Source: Muricea muricata (Eukaryota > Cnidaria > Anthozoa > Malacalcyonacea > Plexauridae). Taken from it: a DNA stretch of 64,000 bases. Below, in pieces: positions 32,714-44,259 of the stretch. The stretch's first letter is position 1. Every line of letters starts with the position of its first letter. The stretch is taken from assembly GCA_963855995.1 (NCBI GenBank), contig OY979716.1, positions 87,142,173-87,206,172 on the forward strand. The letters are read 5' to 3'. Position numbers and translations under genes: made by a program. Below the pieces are notes generated by a model that was not told the origin of the DNA, did no database searches, and saw nothing but the letters and a program-made list of their open reading frames with translations.

Positions 32714-33466
32714 TGTCATCTTTAAATTACTACTGTAATCATAAAATATTGAAACAAAACTTTAAAAGAGAGTGCGGGTTGTTGGTTGGTTATGTGCAAT
32801 CGATCCTTCTCTAGTGTTTACAAATCTGCTAAAGAATTTTTGCTAGGGTGTTTCTTTTTATGGAAAAAATGGAAAAAACTTTATTTAAACAGGGTGGCCC
32901 TTTCAGCACGAAGGCTGGTATCCATAGGGGCCCTGTTTTACACCCATTATACAAAATAAATACGATATTTGTTGGGGTTATAAGAGACATTACAAAGTTT
33001 TTAATCATATGAGTTGAAAGATTTATTAAAGCTATTGTACATTTGTATTAAAATAGTTTTTGGGAATGTTTATGGAGTTTGTTTTTCATGTGGTTTTGAT
33101 AAGCTTTCTGGTGGTCTGTCTCGTACGATTGGAATGTTTCATCGCTTCCTTTGACATAGTACTTGTAACTACCAGGATTGCTGAAATAACCAATGCTGAA
33201 AGGTTCCAGAAACTGGGCAGGAGGGTGCGATAAGTTGTAGTATTTCCACCATCACTTGGTTGTTTTTGTATACATGTAATAGAGCTTTGACAAAGTATCG
33301 GTTGGGGTCTTTTTGTAATCCCATTAAATGATCTGCAAATTCTTTATAACGTCAGTGTTTAAGATGCCCAAAACGTCGAGGAATTCGTGCCAAACCGAAG
33401 GACTGCTGTTGACGCGTTCCATAGCAGTCAAGCCATGCATGTTCCATTTTTTCTCTTCTGTCATCA
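32714..33466. other. degraded Polinton spacer
   Basis: No continuous gene. A minus-strand stretch near 33240-33060 is open and protein-like but unassigned. Confidence 0.35.
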
Positions 33467-34091
33467 TCAAATCCTGTGTGTTAGATTTTGCAACTGCAGC
33501 TCTCTGACTTTACATATCTTGAGATAAGCTTCAGTCAGTTTCACTCTGTTATCCACATCGTCCTTGGAAGCCATCAAACAAAATTCGTTCACATTACGAT
33601 TCAAAATCACGTTGAGATCGACAAAACTCAGGAGGAGACATTCGCTTCCAAACACGTCAGAACAACGGTCCCGCCATTTTGAGAATTCTGCTTTCGTGAC
33701 TAAACACATATCTCTCTTTCAGACCTAGGTAGGCGTTAGCAGCTGTAGGGTCTGCGGCGTCCATCTTTCCGGCCGTGTCCTTGTAGAACATGGCGGCCGT
33801 CAATTGACACTGTTTTGCCGCAGGATTGTAGCTCAAGAGCATTTCCAAGTAGGTATGATAGACACACATTCCTGTCGCTTGGGTCACTTGTTTTCTGTCT
33901 GCTTTGGTTACTTTTGCGCAAACCACCAAAATGGTTTTGGACAAGTCCATGTAATTCTCGGTGCCCGAGCAAACAAATGTGATGGGTCCAGCATCTGAGA
34001 CACTGGACACAGGTTGGTGGTCAACCCGCAATCCTTTTTCCAAACTAACTTGCGTTGGCGAAACAGAAAATAAATCCAGTTCAGTTTTCAT
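33467..34091 (-). pseudogene. Polinton capsid protein (F54H12.2-like), N-terminal part
   Basis: The frame starting at 34091 (MKTELDLFSVSPTQVSLEKG) matches the conserved beginning of the Polinton/Maverick capsid protein family annotated as F54H12.2-like; a DAGPITFVCSGTENYMDLS segment follows. A shift near 33680 moves to the frame ending at 33467 with FVDLNVILNRNVNEFCLMAS. These proteins form jelly-roll capsid subunits in Polinton-like viruses. The C-terminal half is lost or too decayed to see. Old genomic copy, broken by the shift and truncation. Confidence 0.65.
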
Positions 34092-34124
34092 ACACTCCCG
34101 ATTTATCGTGGACGAAATTCATAT

Positions 34125-34510
34125 TTAACCAAATATGTCTGGAGGAGATATTCTCTCTCGCTTGGTCAGTTTACGTTTGGTTAAAGATGGAGATGCCTTT
34201 CTCTTTTTAGCTCTGTGTTTAGTCAAACGCTTAGTAGATTTAGATCGTCCTCGACCAGTTTGAGCATATCTCTGTGCTCGTTGTATGTCAATACTGCCTA
34301 CGATCACGCGATTTCTTCTGAAACGACGACGTACAGGTTTATGGAGAGTGTATGCATCTTGTTTCATCAACCATACTTTAATTTTCGTGCGGCTTATCCT
34401 AAATGTCCCTTCTTTTTTTCACATCCTCATACAATCAATCGACACCGCCAAATCCTCCTGAGCGTTTTGGATCGTAATAGATGCTTGCCAGGTAATCATG
34501 TTCAGCGAAC
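34125..34510 (-). pseudogene. Polinton integrase N-terminus joined to a basic core-like tail
   Basis: Reading minus from about 34500: YYDPKRSGGFGGVDCLYEDV, a short KVWL segment, then TLHKPVRRRFRRNRVIVGSI. This is the N-terminal region that precedes the catalytic core of Polinton retroviral-type integrases. Right where the first catalytic Asp would follow, the frame switches into a Lys/Arg/Ser-rich tail ending SPPDIFG, like small basic virion core proteins. The junction is therefore a deletion fusion of two neighbouring genes. No catalytic core remains. Confidence 0.55.
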
Positions 34511-34856
34511 GTTTGTTGAATGAAACCGTGCTTTCATTATCCTACAGTGTTTTATACTTCACCGTTAGGCGGTTCCTCTTGTGGATGAACAGGTTGTGTC
34601 TCGATAGGTTTGTTGTAGTTTTTGATGGTTTTACTACTGTACCCATTTGTAAATGCCCCTCTACATTGAGATCGTTTTGACCTACACTTATGCCTATTCT
34701 AAACATTTTCTGCCTGTTATGGTTTTTGTTGGTCTTTGGATTTTTACTTTCGGTTTCATCCATGTTCATGTGACGAGCTCCTCTTTTCAATTACAAGAAG
34801 AGCGTTTTTGCAACTCTTTTCATTTAGCATCTACTCGTACGGTGCTCGTATGGTGA

Positions 34857-35050
34857 GGATGGATATCGATGAAAAGGAAATGATTGCACGTTATCATCGA
34901 AAACGTATCAAACGAAAACTCTTAAAACTTTTTGCCAAGGAAATAGCAAGGCATATATTTTGTTTAGTTTGTGAAAATTGCGAAGGGTGCACGACCATCC
35001 ATCTTTCTCAAGCACACGACACGTGTTTGGACATGGGAAAGTTTAAATGA
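34857..35050 (+). pseudogene. small Cys-rich protein of Polinton context
   Basis: MDIDEKEMIARYHRKRIKRK begins a basic helix, followed by CLVCENCEGCTTIHLSQAHD and a final Cys. The Cys/His spacing suggests zinc binding. Small Cys-rich frames of this kind occur in Polintons, but I cannot name the gene. Further coding-like sequence with stops extends to about 35290. Confidence 0.4.
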
Positions 35051-35333
35051 CTCGAGTACTTTGACGCAGCATTGCAACGTGCTTCGGAAACGATAGTGAT
35101 GGAAATGCTAACGGGAAGTCTGAGTGCGGCAGATTTAAGTATTCATGCTCAACATCTGAAGCAAGGGATTTGAAGCAAGAGATTTTGTAAATACTGTAAA
35201 CACAACGGTGATGATCGATGTCGTGTTTATGGCCAAGAACGAAGTAGTGCTTCGCATAACCATGGGCATTACTAATTTCTCCTGCAAAATCATCCGAGAA
35301 CTCCAGACGGAGGAGTTGGAAGTTTCACTATGA

Positions 35334-35536
35334 CAGTGGCGGATCCAAGGTAAGTCAAGATAAATTATGGCAGCTCAATTTTAAATTCAAAATGACTTTA
35401 TAACAATGTCATAGGTTATGAATTTCAAAAGAATAAAATCTAACCAATGAAGTTGCTGTGAAGGTATTTTAAAATGTAAATGTATTCTAGAATGAGCTGC
35501 GGTAATTTATTTTGACTTACGCTAGATCCGCCACTG
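35334..35536. mobile_element. 203-bp MITE with CAGTGGCGGATC ends
   Basis: Arms CAGTGGCGGATCCAAGGTAA and complement, with further inverted matching of GCAGCTCA. The tip resembles that of the 2.3-kb hAT element at 54291-56630 (CAGGGGCGGATC), so it is likely a nonautonomous hAT relative. Flanking duplication not clear. Confidence 0.65.
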
Positions 35537-35749
35537 CAATGCAAAAAACGCACACTAATAAGAAGTTGATCCAGAAAGTTTGGTGCATATGCGTGCACTA
35601 CGGTTGTATTTCAGAAAACTATGACGTCACAGAATTGGACGCAATAAAATTTCAATTTTAAATGATTACGCTCGTGTGCTTTCCCGTCAATCCGAACAAG
35701 TGTTTGCAGTGAAAACATGTCGTGCAGAGATATTGTTGGTGCGTGGTTG

Positions 35750-36140
35750 TCAAATAAGAAAGAACTGTTGGATTTGATACGGAGTCTGGTGAGACAAATA
35801 TAATACCGGAAACGCTTGTGGATAATTCAACACTGCAATCGATTTTGCTGACTCAAATTATGCTGGAAACATTAAACAGAATATCCGTGTCTAACAGCAT
35901 TGCAAGGAAATAATTTTACCTCGTGAACGCCAAAGAGATGATAATGTGGGAACTCGGTGCAAAGAATGCAAAACACATGAAATCGCTTGAAGAACAGAGG
36001 GGTGTGAGCTTAGACCATTATTATAAACTAAAAGTCAATCAAGAATAGCACAGGAGAAAAAATTCCAGACAAATCCAGAGGTTTCCAAACTGCAAAAGAG
36101 TAGGAATAGCCAAGTGATTGCCAACATTGTTCGATGTTCC
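35750..36140 (+). repeat. ~370-bp direct repeat, copy 1 (other copy near 47 kb)
   Basis: Matches 46955-47305 closely over about 350 bp, including AACGCCAAAGAGATGATAAT and GGTTTCCAAACTGCAAAAGA. Coding-like in parts (VNAKEMIMWELGAKNAKHMK). Both copies lie beside Polinton fragments, so this is probably a Polinton gene of unknown identity present in two broken copies. Confidence 0.7.
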
Positions 36141-36561
36141 ATTCCACTTCAATGTGAACAGTACTGAGCCTACACGTGTAGAAACCAAGCCTGTAGGCAA
36201 ACACAGCACAACAACCAAAACCGCCTCTTCCAGGAAGAAGCCTGTGCAAACCATCATCTGGTCCAATGCAACTATTCTCGAGTGGCAAATATACACTCTG
36301 GAGCACTGGAGGTCCGTAAGATTGCCGAAGGATATGTTATCATTGAAATGTACAACACATCGTGTAATAAAAAGTTATCAGCCTGTTCGTGGAGGTGTTG
36401 AGATCAATGGCGAAAATTATTGGCCTGTGAAATTAAAGCACCAGTCTACAGGTCATACCAAATGGTTGAATTTACACAGCGATGAGCTTACCGTCCACTC
36501 CATTGTCAAAGAAACCATGGAAAAAACTACCGAGCCAAAGATAAACTATTGCCCTAAGTAA
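36118..36561 (+). pseudogene. unassigned 147-codon frame
   Basis: Open from MPTLFDVPFHFNVNSTEPTR to TEPKINYCPK. The second half, RGGVEINGENYWPVKLKHQS and WLNLHSDELTVHS, looks like real protein. It starts inside the repeated Polinton segment; probably a Polinton structural or accessory gene. I do not recognise the family. Confidence 0.4.
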
Positions 36562-39240
36562 ATGCTGGTAATGAGAAGGCTATATCTTAATAAATATGTG
36601 GAAACACTTTTCTCCTTTATATGTTTACTCAACCATATTAGGCATAACGTTATCTAAGCCATAACGTTATCATGCTGACGTTAGCCGCCATCTTGAATAT
36701 TTAGTAGTGCGCGCCGCCAGGATGAGCATGAAGAAACATTTTGTGTAAATTATAAAGGCTCCTCCCGGTCATAATTTCTTCTCCATTATATGCAATGAAT
36801 TATTAAAATTGTGTTTTTAACTTTGCAGCCAACCCTTGTAACGTCAGTCCTTATAGCAGACCTGTTAAATAATTCTGGATAAATGAACCCCGCCCTACAC
36901 GCGGCTGTTGAGAGCTCAAATGTGACCTTCAGGAGTATCGAAAATTCTGGATATTGCACAACGCATATGTCGTGCAGAGCACGAATTATTAAGTTTTGTT
37001 GATCTTGTTTTGTACGACTGATTTTATTCTTATTTTTTTATTGCGCTCTAAGATCCTGTCAGCTCAGGCCCATTGCAAAGCTTTTAATTTTTTCATGATG
37101 TATATCTTCAAAATTGTATGGAACATGCAGTCAGGATTTCTGAAGAAATATTATCACATTTATGTCACTAGAACTTCTTAAATAATGAAATTTATAGTAG
37201 AACATAGCTTCTTAAATTTCCTTCCTATATCAAGCAGTTCCTGTATCTTCATGCCAAGACTAAAAAATGCCGTGAACATGCACGCGATGTACCTGAAGCT
37301 TTAGTATTCATGCTCTAGTTGCTCGACCAGACCGATTAATTTCTTTTGAAGTTCGTCGTCTTAAAGCGATTGATTTCCCAATAAGAACTTAGTCGGGCAG
37401 AACACGAATAATTTAGGTCATTAATGTACAGTACAACCCCCTCCCAATTAAAACGCTATTTACAGCACTGCCTTTTACATTGTTTATAGATTGGCTTGTA
37501 TTACCACGAAATATTAAAAAACATACTACGAAGTATTAAAAAACATAATGAGAATAACAGAATTTAAATAATACATTTAACAATACAGAAACAGTATTTT
37601 GCCAGCTCTACGTGCACTCTAAAAGGTGAAAATTCAAAGCATTTTGCATATTTCCAGCAATAATAGGCCGTATTCTGTGGCACGAAAAGTCGGTTAGAAA
37701 ATGATTTTCGTTGCCCCTCTTCGAGCACTACTTAAGAACACGAGGATAAATTATAAAAAGTCCGAATTCGCTTGTTGGCACCTCCACAAACCTGCAGTTT
37801 TTGAGAATTTTGTGTTTGAAAATTCAATAAATGGACACGTTTCACAATCCATGAATGCCATTTTGTCTTGGAAAATGGCAGGATACTTCGTTTAATGTAT
37901 GACATATATGTAGCAAAATCAGCATTATTAATTCGTAAACATGGCGTCTTACTCATGTTTAATTCATTTGACGAAAAAAAAGGCCCACTTACAACTTTTA
38001 GTGAAGTGTCTTTTCAAACATTTTTGGATTGTCATAGTATTTGACTAATGCTACATAAAGAAGATCGTAATGTTGCACAGAGAAGTTTAGCTTTTGTCGG
38101 TAAGAAGTAAGAACATGAAAAATGTCACAGCCGATGTATTTGATTAACATGCAAATTTCTCATATCATAGAGCTTGCTATTCGGCATTGACAAATAATTC
38201 TAATATTGAATGAGCTCAAATTCCGTGTCAGCATAAGAACACAGAATGTGAAGAAGTTGATCCTTCATCGTCTGCAGGTGAAATTGATGATACAGAACAA
38301 GAAGAATTTCAGCCTGTAAAAAAGATGCTGTGAATTATTTACAAGAGAGAAAAGTCGTATTTTACTGAGTGGGTGAGTTTGTTCTAAAGTTGTTTTTTTT
38401 TAATTTATTGCTAAATTGTTCCATTAATTGTTGGCTGTAGTTGTGAAATTTTAAATTGTGTTGCAGTCATTACAGTAACAACTAGGTTACCTAAAATGTA
38501 CCAAATACTGCCTTTTAAAGAAGTGAAATTATAGAAGGATAAATCTACATTAAATTAACACCCAATAGGCAAAAATATGCACAAATAAAGAGTGAAACAG
38601 AGAAAAAGTTCAACAATTTATTAATGTAACATAAACAGAAAAAATTTTTGTTTAAGCTATAAAATATTTGTTTAGATACTTGTTAAACGAATTACGAAGA
38701 ATGTTTAGTAAGTTCTGTTTCACACTACAATTAGAACACAACAAATAGAAAGTTAATAAAATAGTGTTTTTTGATAGCATGTCCTGTTTTTAACTTTTTT
38801 TGCCTATTGCAACAACATTGTTTTTGGTGTTGAAGTAAACAATTGCTTCAACTGTCAAGATCATCTCCATTATGCTGTCTTCATCGAAACTTGAAAATTC
38901 TGCTTGCATACCGGTATCTTGTTCTAAGTAAAGTTTGTGCAATTCACGTAGTTTATCATCAAACAGCATGAGCGACTTGGTAGAACCTTCCGATGGAAAG
39001 ATGGCATTTGCCAGAATACATGAACATGTCAGAATAAAGTCAGACGGATATAACACAATGTTAGCGGGCCAATTTTGATCGGCTTACATGCAATGTAATA
39101 TTGCAACATTTTGATACAGTTCTTGGTAACGGCTGATTGATTTCAAGGCAAAACTAATGAAGTAATAATAATAGATGCTTGGTGAACGCTAGAAAATCCT
39201 TTACTTAATTGAAAATCAGATATATAAATTATTAAAAAAA
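36562..39240. other. AT-rich DNA without identified genes
   Basis: Contains a CATAACGTTATC motif twice (36642 and 36660). Possible exon scraps occur on plus near 38260-38335 (acidic DDTEQEEFQPVKK) and on minus at 39056-38790 (88 codons, LYPSDFILTCSCILANAIFP). None is assigned. Confidence 0.4.
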
Positions 39241-39242
39241 TA

Positions 39243-39552
39243 CAGGGTGAGTAAAAAAAACTGACAGCTTTCACATTCAAATTAGCTGCAACACGGCTGT
39301 AATTTAACAGAAGTTGCCCAAATATTTTAGTAAATGAAGCACATCAAATAAGTGAACCATTAATTAATTGAAAACATAAATCTAACCCCATGTGGGAGTC
39401 AAAATGCATTTTAATTGTAGAAATTTGAATGGAACTGTACTTTCGCAAACATTAACACCTCATGTTGGCTGTACAAATGGGAACAGACAAATTCCAGCAA
39501 TAAGTTTGCAGCTATTTGGATATGAAAGGCATCAGTTTTTTTACTCACCCGG
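39243..39552. mobile_element. 310-bp mariner-type MITE
   Basis: Ends CAGGGTGAGTAAAAAAAACT and the near-identical complement, flanked by TA on both sides (39241-39242, 39553-39554). CAGGGTG ends with TA duplications are characteristic of mariner-derived nonautonomous elements. Confidence 0.75.
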
Positions 39553-39593
39553 TATTATACGTTTAACAGGATATTAAATCAATCAATACATTA

Positions 39594-40375
39594 CAGTGGC
39601 TCCCTACAGTAGCTAAAATGTTAGGCTTTTCACGACACATCAGCTTACAACGAAATTTGTACCGACTACACCTGAAACAGGGCATTGTGAGTGCTTTTAG
39701 GAAAGATATGAAAGTGTTTGATGTGCATATATAGAAAAATAGCAACAAAATAAGCGTTGCTATGGTAACTATATCGTTTTATTTTTTGCAGTTTTAATGT
39801 GTAATTTCACAATGAATGAACAATAACTTTCTTTCTCTTCGGTCAAATTTTCTTAAATTTTTTTAGTTGTTTATTGATGTATAAAGGAAAAAGATATCAA
39901 AATTTGAAGACAGGTTTATAATTCAGATTTTGATATATTCGTGGATTTCGATTGCGGGGAAACGTATTTGTAGATTTTTTTTAAATTCGAATATGTCTTA
40001 CCTTAGATATGGTATAACAACTGGACGTAGTTTTAAAAAAATTCACCGAAGGAAACAGCGGATAATCGAGGCTAAAATCCATAAAATCATTGCTGACGTG
40101 ATAAAATTTCGACTCGACATACGAAAAACATTTCAGAATGAGCTAAACGTAAAAGCTTACAAAAACGTGGTCGGAAAACAGAAAAAAACAGTGGAAAACA
40201 TACATACTGTTTAGGTTTCACAAATTTTTTATCATGTACAGAACACTTGGTGATTTCGCCATAGAAAAACCCCAAAACACAACTTTTCATGTGTCGTTCA
40301 ATTCAAAACATTTGCCGGTCGGCGAAGCTCCACACTGATCTATATAGATCTGCCTTGCAACTGTAGGGAGCCACC
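39594..40375. mobile_element. 782-bp element with GTGGCTCCCTACAGT ends
   Basis: Inverted ends share GTGGCTCCCTACAGT; TTA at 39591-39593 and 40376-40378 would be a 3-bp duplication as in PIF/Harbinger. Internal plus frame 39930-40214 is Lys/Arg-rich (GRSFKKIHRRKQRIIEAKIH) but unassigned. Confidence 0.6.
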
Positions 40376-40419
40376 TTAAATCACTTTATAAAGCATGCAT
40401 GATGACATTCGTATACATG

Positions 40420-40664
40420 CAGCTAATTCAATTAAGGTTGACATCAACAATAGTTAAATGACAAATGTGCAATATGCATGAGCATAAAAAATTATGGTAA
40501 TAATATAGTCTTATATAAGATCAACACAGCAGCCTTGCTGGATTACAAATGTAGTATCTAGTAGGATATTTTTTACATTTGCACATACAGAATCATCATT
40601 CTTTTTGCACTCGTCATATTGCACATTTGACTATTGTCGATCCCAACCTTAATGGAATTAGCTG
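40420..40664. mobile_element. hairpin MITE
   Basis: Arms CAGCTAATTCAATTAAGGTT and complement, with more inner matching (CAATAGT, AAATGTGCAATATG). No coding sequence. Confidence 0.6.
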
Positions 40665-40979
40665 TAGTCAATGTATTTGATACTCGTTGATTGCTGATGT
40701 AAGTCGCAACTAAAACTTGGGAAACATGCAAAAATTCAAATTATAGCTCCTGCTTGGACTGAAACAAATTAATTTTGACCTAACAGACATTGAATAACCA
40801 CTCATACAATTTTATTCAAGTCTTCTAACTATAAATAGGTACTAACAAGTTGGTGATTAGTTAAAACGCATCGTATTCAGTTCTCTTACTTTCTCTGCTA
40901 GTTCTGCTGTTTTAGAAGTAATTAATTCAACTGAACATTGATTCAGAAGAACATTGATTCAGAGTTCATTACAATTCCA

Positions 40980-41137
40980 CAGGGCTGTAGCAAGCTCCAT
41001 AATTGGGGGGGGGGCTGATATTCATATATTCGTGTTCTGCACAATTAATCTCTTGAAATCGATGGTTTTTTGGTGTGTGAACACGTATATATGAATATCA
41101 GTCCCCTCCCGCAATTATCGAGTTTGCTACGGCCCTG
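40980..41137. mobile_element. 158-bp hAT-like MITE
   Basis: Ends CAGGGCTGTAGCAAGCTC and complement CAGGGCCGTAGCAAACTC; flanks CAATTCCA and CTATTCGA agree at 6 of 8, suggesting an aged 8-bp duplication. A G-run lies inside the left arm. A diverged relative occurs at 45713-45858. Confidence 0.65.
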
Positions 41138-41149
41138 CTATTCGAGACA

Positions 41150-41960
41150 TTCATGTTTGTAGTGGAGATGGAGCAACAAGATCTTCAGTGCCTGGTTTGC
41201 AAAACTGTCTAATTTCTTTGAACAGGTAACGCTGCCTTTCTGCATCGAGACCATTTGGTGTAACTTTTTGCGGCAGACCAAAAGAGCTAGGCAAAACAGT
41301 TGCATTTTTTAATAAATTAAAGTAGAAGTTACGCTCGAGCTCTTTGTAATAAACCATTCCAGGTTCGTCGAAGGCAAAATGAAAGTGTTGGAATTTTGTA
41401 ATGTTAGGAATCTTTTTAAAATATTGAGCGAGAAATGTAGACCAGTCATAAACAGGAACAACTACTTTACCATCGTGTGTTCCTACAAGCTGGGCTTTAT
41501 TGACACCAACAGAACTTGATGTTTCTACAACTGATCCGAGTTCATATAAGAAACATATGTAGCTCTAAATGCTTTCTTTAATTAACAAGCCGTGACCGAA
41601 TTTAGTGTGACCGGCCAGAAGAAATAATATACAATTGTCTTGGGAAGACAATTTATAACTCTCCAAGCATAGTACCACAAAAAGAAATTGTTCTTGTTTT
41701 GACCCCCGCAGTTATCTGCATGAAAATGCACATCAGTTTCGCCAAAGCCACGATGCATTAAACTAGGGATCCAAGGATAGTGCAAAGTTTCAGATGTTGA
41801 TCAGACAAATGTATAGAAAACTGACACAAATAGAAACAATGAATACAATACATACAGAGCAATAAATCTGAAAATTGTGGTCTGCAATTAGAAGGTATAT
41901 TTTTGAAAATTTCAAAGCGTTTCAAGTCAAGCCTTTTGAATATGTAAACATACAGTTTCA
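41150..41960 (-). pseudogene. DUF7869-like transposon-associated protein, C-terminal part
   Basis: Minus-strand segments: GFGETDVHFHADNCGGQNKN with NFFLWYYAWRVI; after a shift and small deletion near 41620, AGHTKFGHG; then AQLVGTHDGKVVVPVYDWST, FQHFHFAFDEPGMVYYKELE and NGLDAERQRYLFKEIRQFC. The His-Ala-Asp-Asn-Cys-x-Gly-Gln-Asn-Lys signature and following order are typical of the multicopy family labelled DUF7869 in invertebrate genomes, presumed to be nuclease-like and transposon-borne. The Asp of HADN could be catalytic. Broken by a shift and a stop near 41575. Confidence 0.65.
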
Positions 41961-42983
41961 TCGTGTTGTAGGGGTTGAGAGCGTTAACTGGACTCTCATT
42001 AAGAGAAATTATAAAGCCACCTCAATTACATGAACCTATGACATCGAAAGTTTTTAAGGATTATCACTCAATGTTTGCATAAACTTGAAAATTTTCAAAA
42101 TTTTCCCCTTTGGCTTGCGCAGTTTTACAACGAAATATAGTACTTCCGGTTAATTTTGTTTACCTCGAATAAATACTTCACACGCTAAACTTTACTTATC
42201 ACTACGTCGAAGAATTCTTTATATCTTGTCTATTTTCTTGTATTTTCGATTGAAGCTTTGCAAAAATATTAAGAAAACAACACCGCGTCATATGGTGATA
42301 TTTTGAGGAATAGCCGAATATATGATAAAATTTTTAAATATACAGAGTATGTGTACGTTCGCACTAAACGATGAGCAGTTGGCAAGCGCCCGCTATATTA
42401 TAATATGCGAAAGATTTCGCTTTATCTTGTTTGCTCTTTATTATTTTCGCATGAAGCTTTGACAAATTGTAGAGAAAACTACGGCAATTCATTTAGAGTA
42501 ATTTACGGAATATACGACGTAACATAGTGAAAATTTTAGTCGTATCTACTATATATGTTTATAGTATGAACATAACTCATCAGTTCATATTAAACTCAGT
42601 TTAATTTTATGCTTTCCAAGGTAAAAATCCCTTTTTACGCGTTAAAATAGCATTCTTATTGTCATAGAAATACACTCATGTTTGCGACCCACTCCTAGAG
42701 ACCTACATGTGAAGACTTTTAGCGCTGCGCATTATACACATGCTCAGTCGAATAAATGAGATTCCAGGGTGTTTGGCAACACTGTTTATGTACATGTGCA
42801 ATACAACTATTAGTCTCATTAGATGTCATAATGCTTATTTAACTATCTTTCCGATCGGTACAAACAACAGCAGACACTGGTGTATAAATAGACTCTGGTA
42901 AATTCAAGTAATTTTGATTAAAACCTTGTAAGAATGACATTTAAGCAATGTGTTTGAAATTTGCACAACCACCCGAAGTTTAC
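41961..42983. other. AT-rich DNA with a degenerate tandem duplication
   Basis: Segments starting near 42221 and 42418 (ATCTTGT...TATTTTCG.(C)ATGAAGCTTTG...) are diverged tandem copies with a period of about 197 bp. No gene. Confidence 0.45.
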
Positions 42984-43120
42984 ACTATGACCGACCGACC
43001 TGACCGACGGATGTAAATTTTCGCCACACATCACAATACTGCAAAGTTTCGAAGAAACTTTGCAGTATTGTGATGTGTGGCGAAAATTTACATCCGTCGG
43101 TCAGGTCGGTCGGTCATAGT
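42984..43120. repeat. perfect 67-bp-arm palindrome
   Basis: Left arm 42984-43050 and right arm 43054-43120 are exact complements with only GAA between them. The tip contains ACCGACCGACCTGACCGACGG. Perfect identity contrasts with the decayed elements around it. Confidence 0.9.
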
Positions 43121-43203
43121 ACTTTGCACCAAAAATAGTGTGCTTAGCTAATCGTTCACTTTTCAAACTTTGCACCAAAAATAGTGTGCTTAGCTAATCG
43201 TTC
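43121..43203. repeat. 37-bp direct repeat, two copies, period 46
   Basis: ACTTTGCACCAAAAATAGTG followed by TGCTTAGCTAATCGTTC occurs at 43121-43157 and 43167-43203, separated by ACTTTTCAA and directly abutting the palindrome. Confidence 0.9.
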
Positions 43204-43537
43204 GATTAGCACCTTTTCCAACTGAAACAGCTTCATCTATTAAAAAGTTTAGCTCAACAAAGAAAGGCATCCTACAAGATGCAAAATATCACACACATAA
43301 ATGTATAACTATACAAAGGCTATTGTTGCCAAAGTAGATAGAGATAGGCTGGGCATTGAAATCTAATTTGGGTGGAATTAAAACATCTGGAACATATCAC
43401 TTTTTGACGGAATTGCTTCCTATCAAAGGCAGGAAACTGATAAAATGATCCATGCCAATTGGATTACTTCATTTTTTTTTCAAATCTTTCTCTTGCTACA
43501 TACATTAGAAAAAAACAGCTAGTGAATCGATATAGTT

Positions 43538-43897
43538 ATGGTGCGAAGTGGCAAAATCAGAATAATTTGGAAAACTACCTGCAAATGGAGAAACACGGAC
43601 TTTATTGTTACACGAAAAGATGTACGACCAATGGGTAGCAAAGGAGACACGGCCAGCATTGAATATAAGGAAGGTGATGTGGTTAAAGTGAAACAAGATC
43701 ATGATTTCCATTCTCCGGATTTGAAACATTTTACTTCTACTTGCAAAGTATCAGATGTTTCTACTCAGACTGATACTGGCATTGCTATTGACTTGCATGG
43801 AATTTTAACAGAGTGCAAACTCTTGAAGAATAAAATAAACGAGGTGGATGAAAAAAAACCAGCATTGGCTATTAATATGCTCAAGGTGACTGGGTAG
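43538..43897 (+). pseudogene. unassigned 119-codon frame
   Basis: The C-terminal half (SDVSTQTDTGIAIDLHGILT, ECKLLKNKINEVDEKKP) looks like the VSTQTD-plus-coiled-coil linker often found before DDE domains of THAP/Harbinger-like transposases, but no domain is complete. Could be an exon of such a gene. Low confidence. Confidence 0.3.
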
Positions 43898-44259
43898 ATT
43901 TATTTTCCCAGTGACCGATTAGCTTGTAAAGTTTTCATTAAAATTGGTGGGATTTTTCAGTGCCATATATATTATTACAAGTCTTTACTGTAGCTTGTTT
44001 AGAAGCTAATAATTCATGTGTCTAATCTTACTTCTAAACGATTGAAGAAATAAAACTCTCAATAACAAAGAGCTATTCAACTATAAAGAATTGTTTAGAA
44101 TAATTGGAAAAAATCGCTAAATTCCCAGAGAGTGTGAGTATCACTGAAACGGACTATCACAGTTACCTATGTATTGCAATTGTTACATTTAGTTTTCCTG
44201 CTTTTACTTGCACATGATATGCTACGAATTTTATTTACTGTAAAGTGTTTTAACACTTA

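Noticed and set aside
34215..34680. Plus-strand ORFs opposite the integrase fragment
   Set aside because: The minus strand has recognisable Polinton integrase motifs; the plus frames do not.
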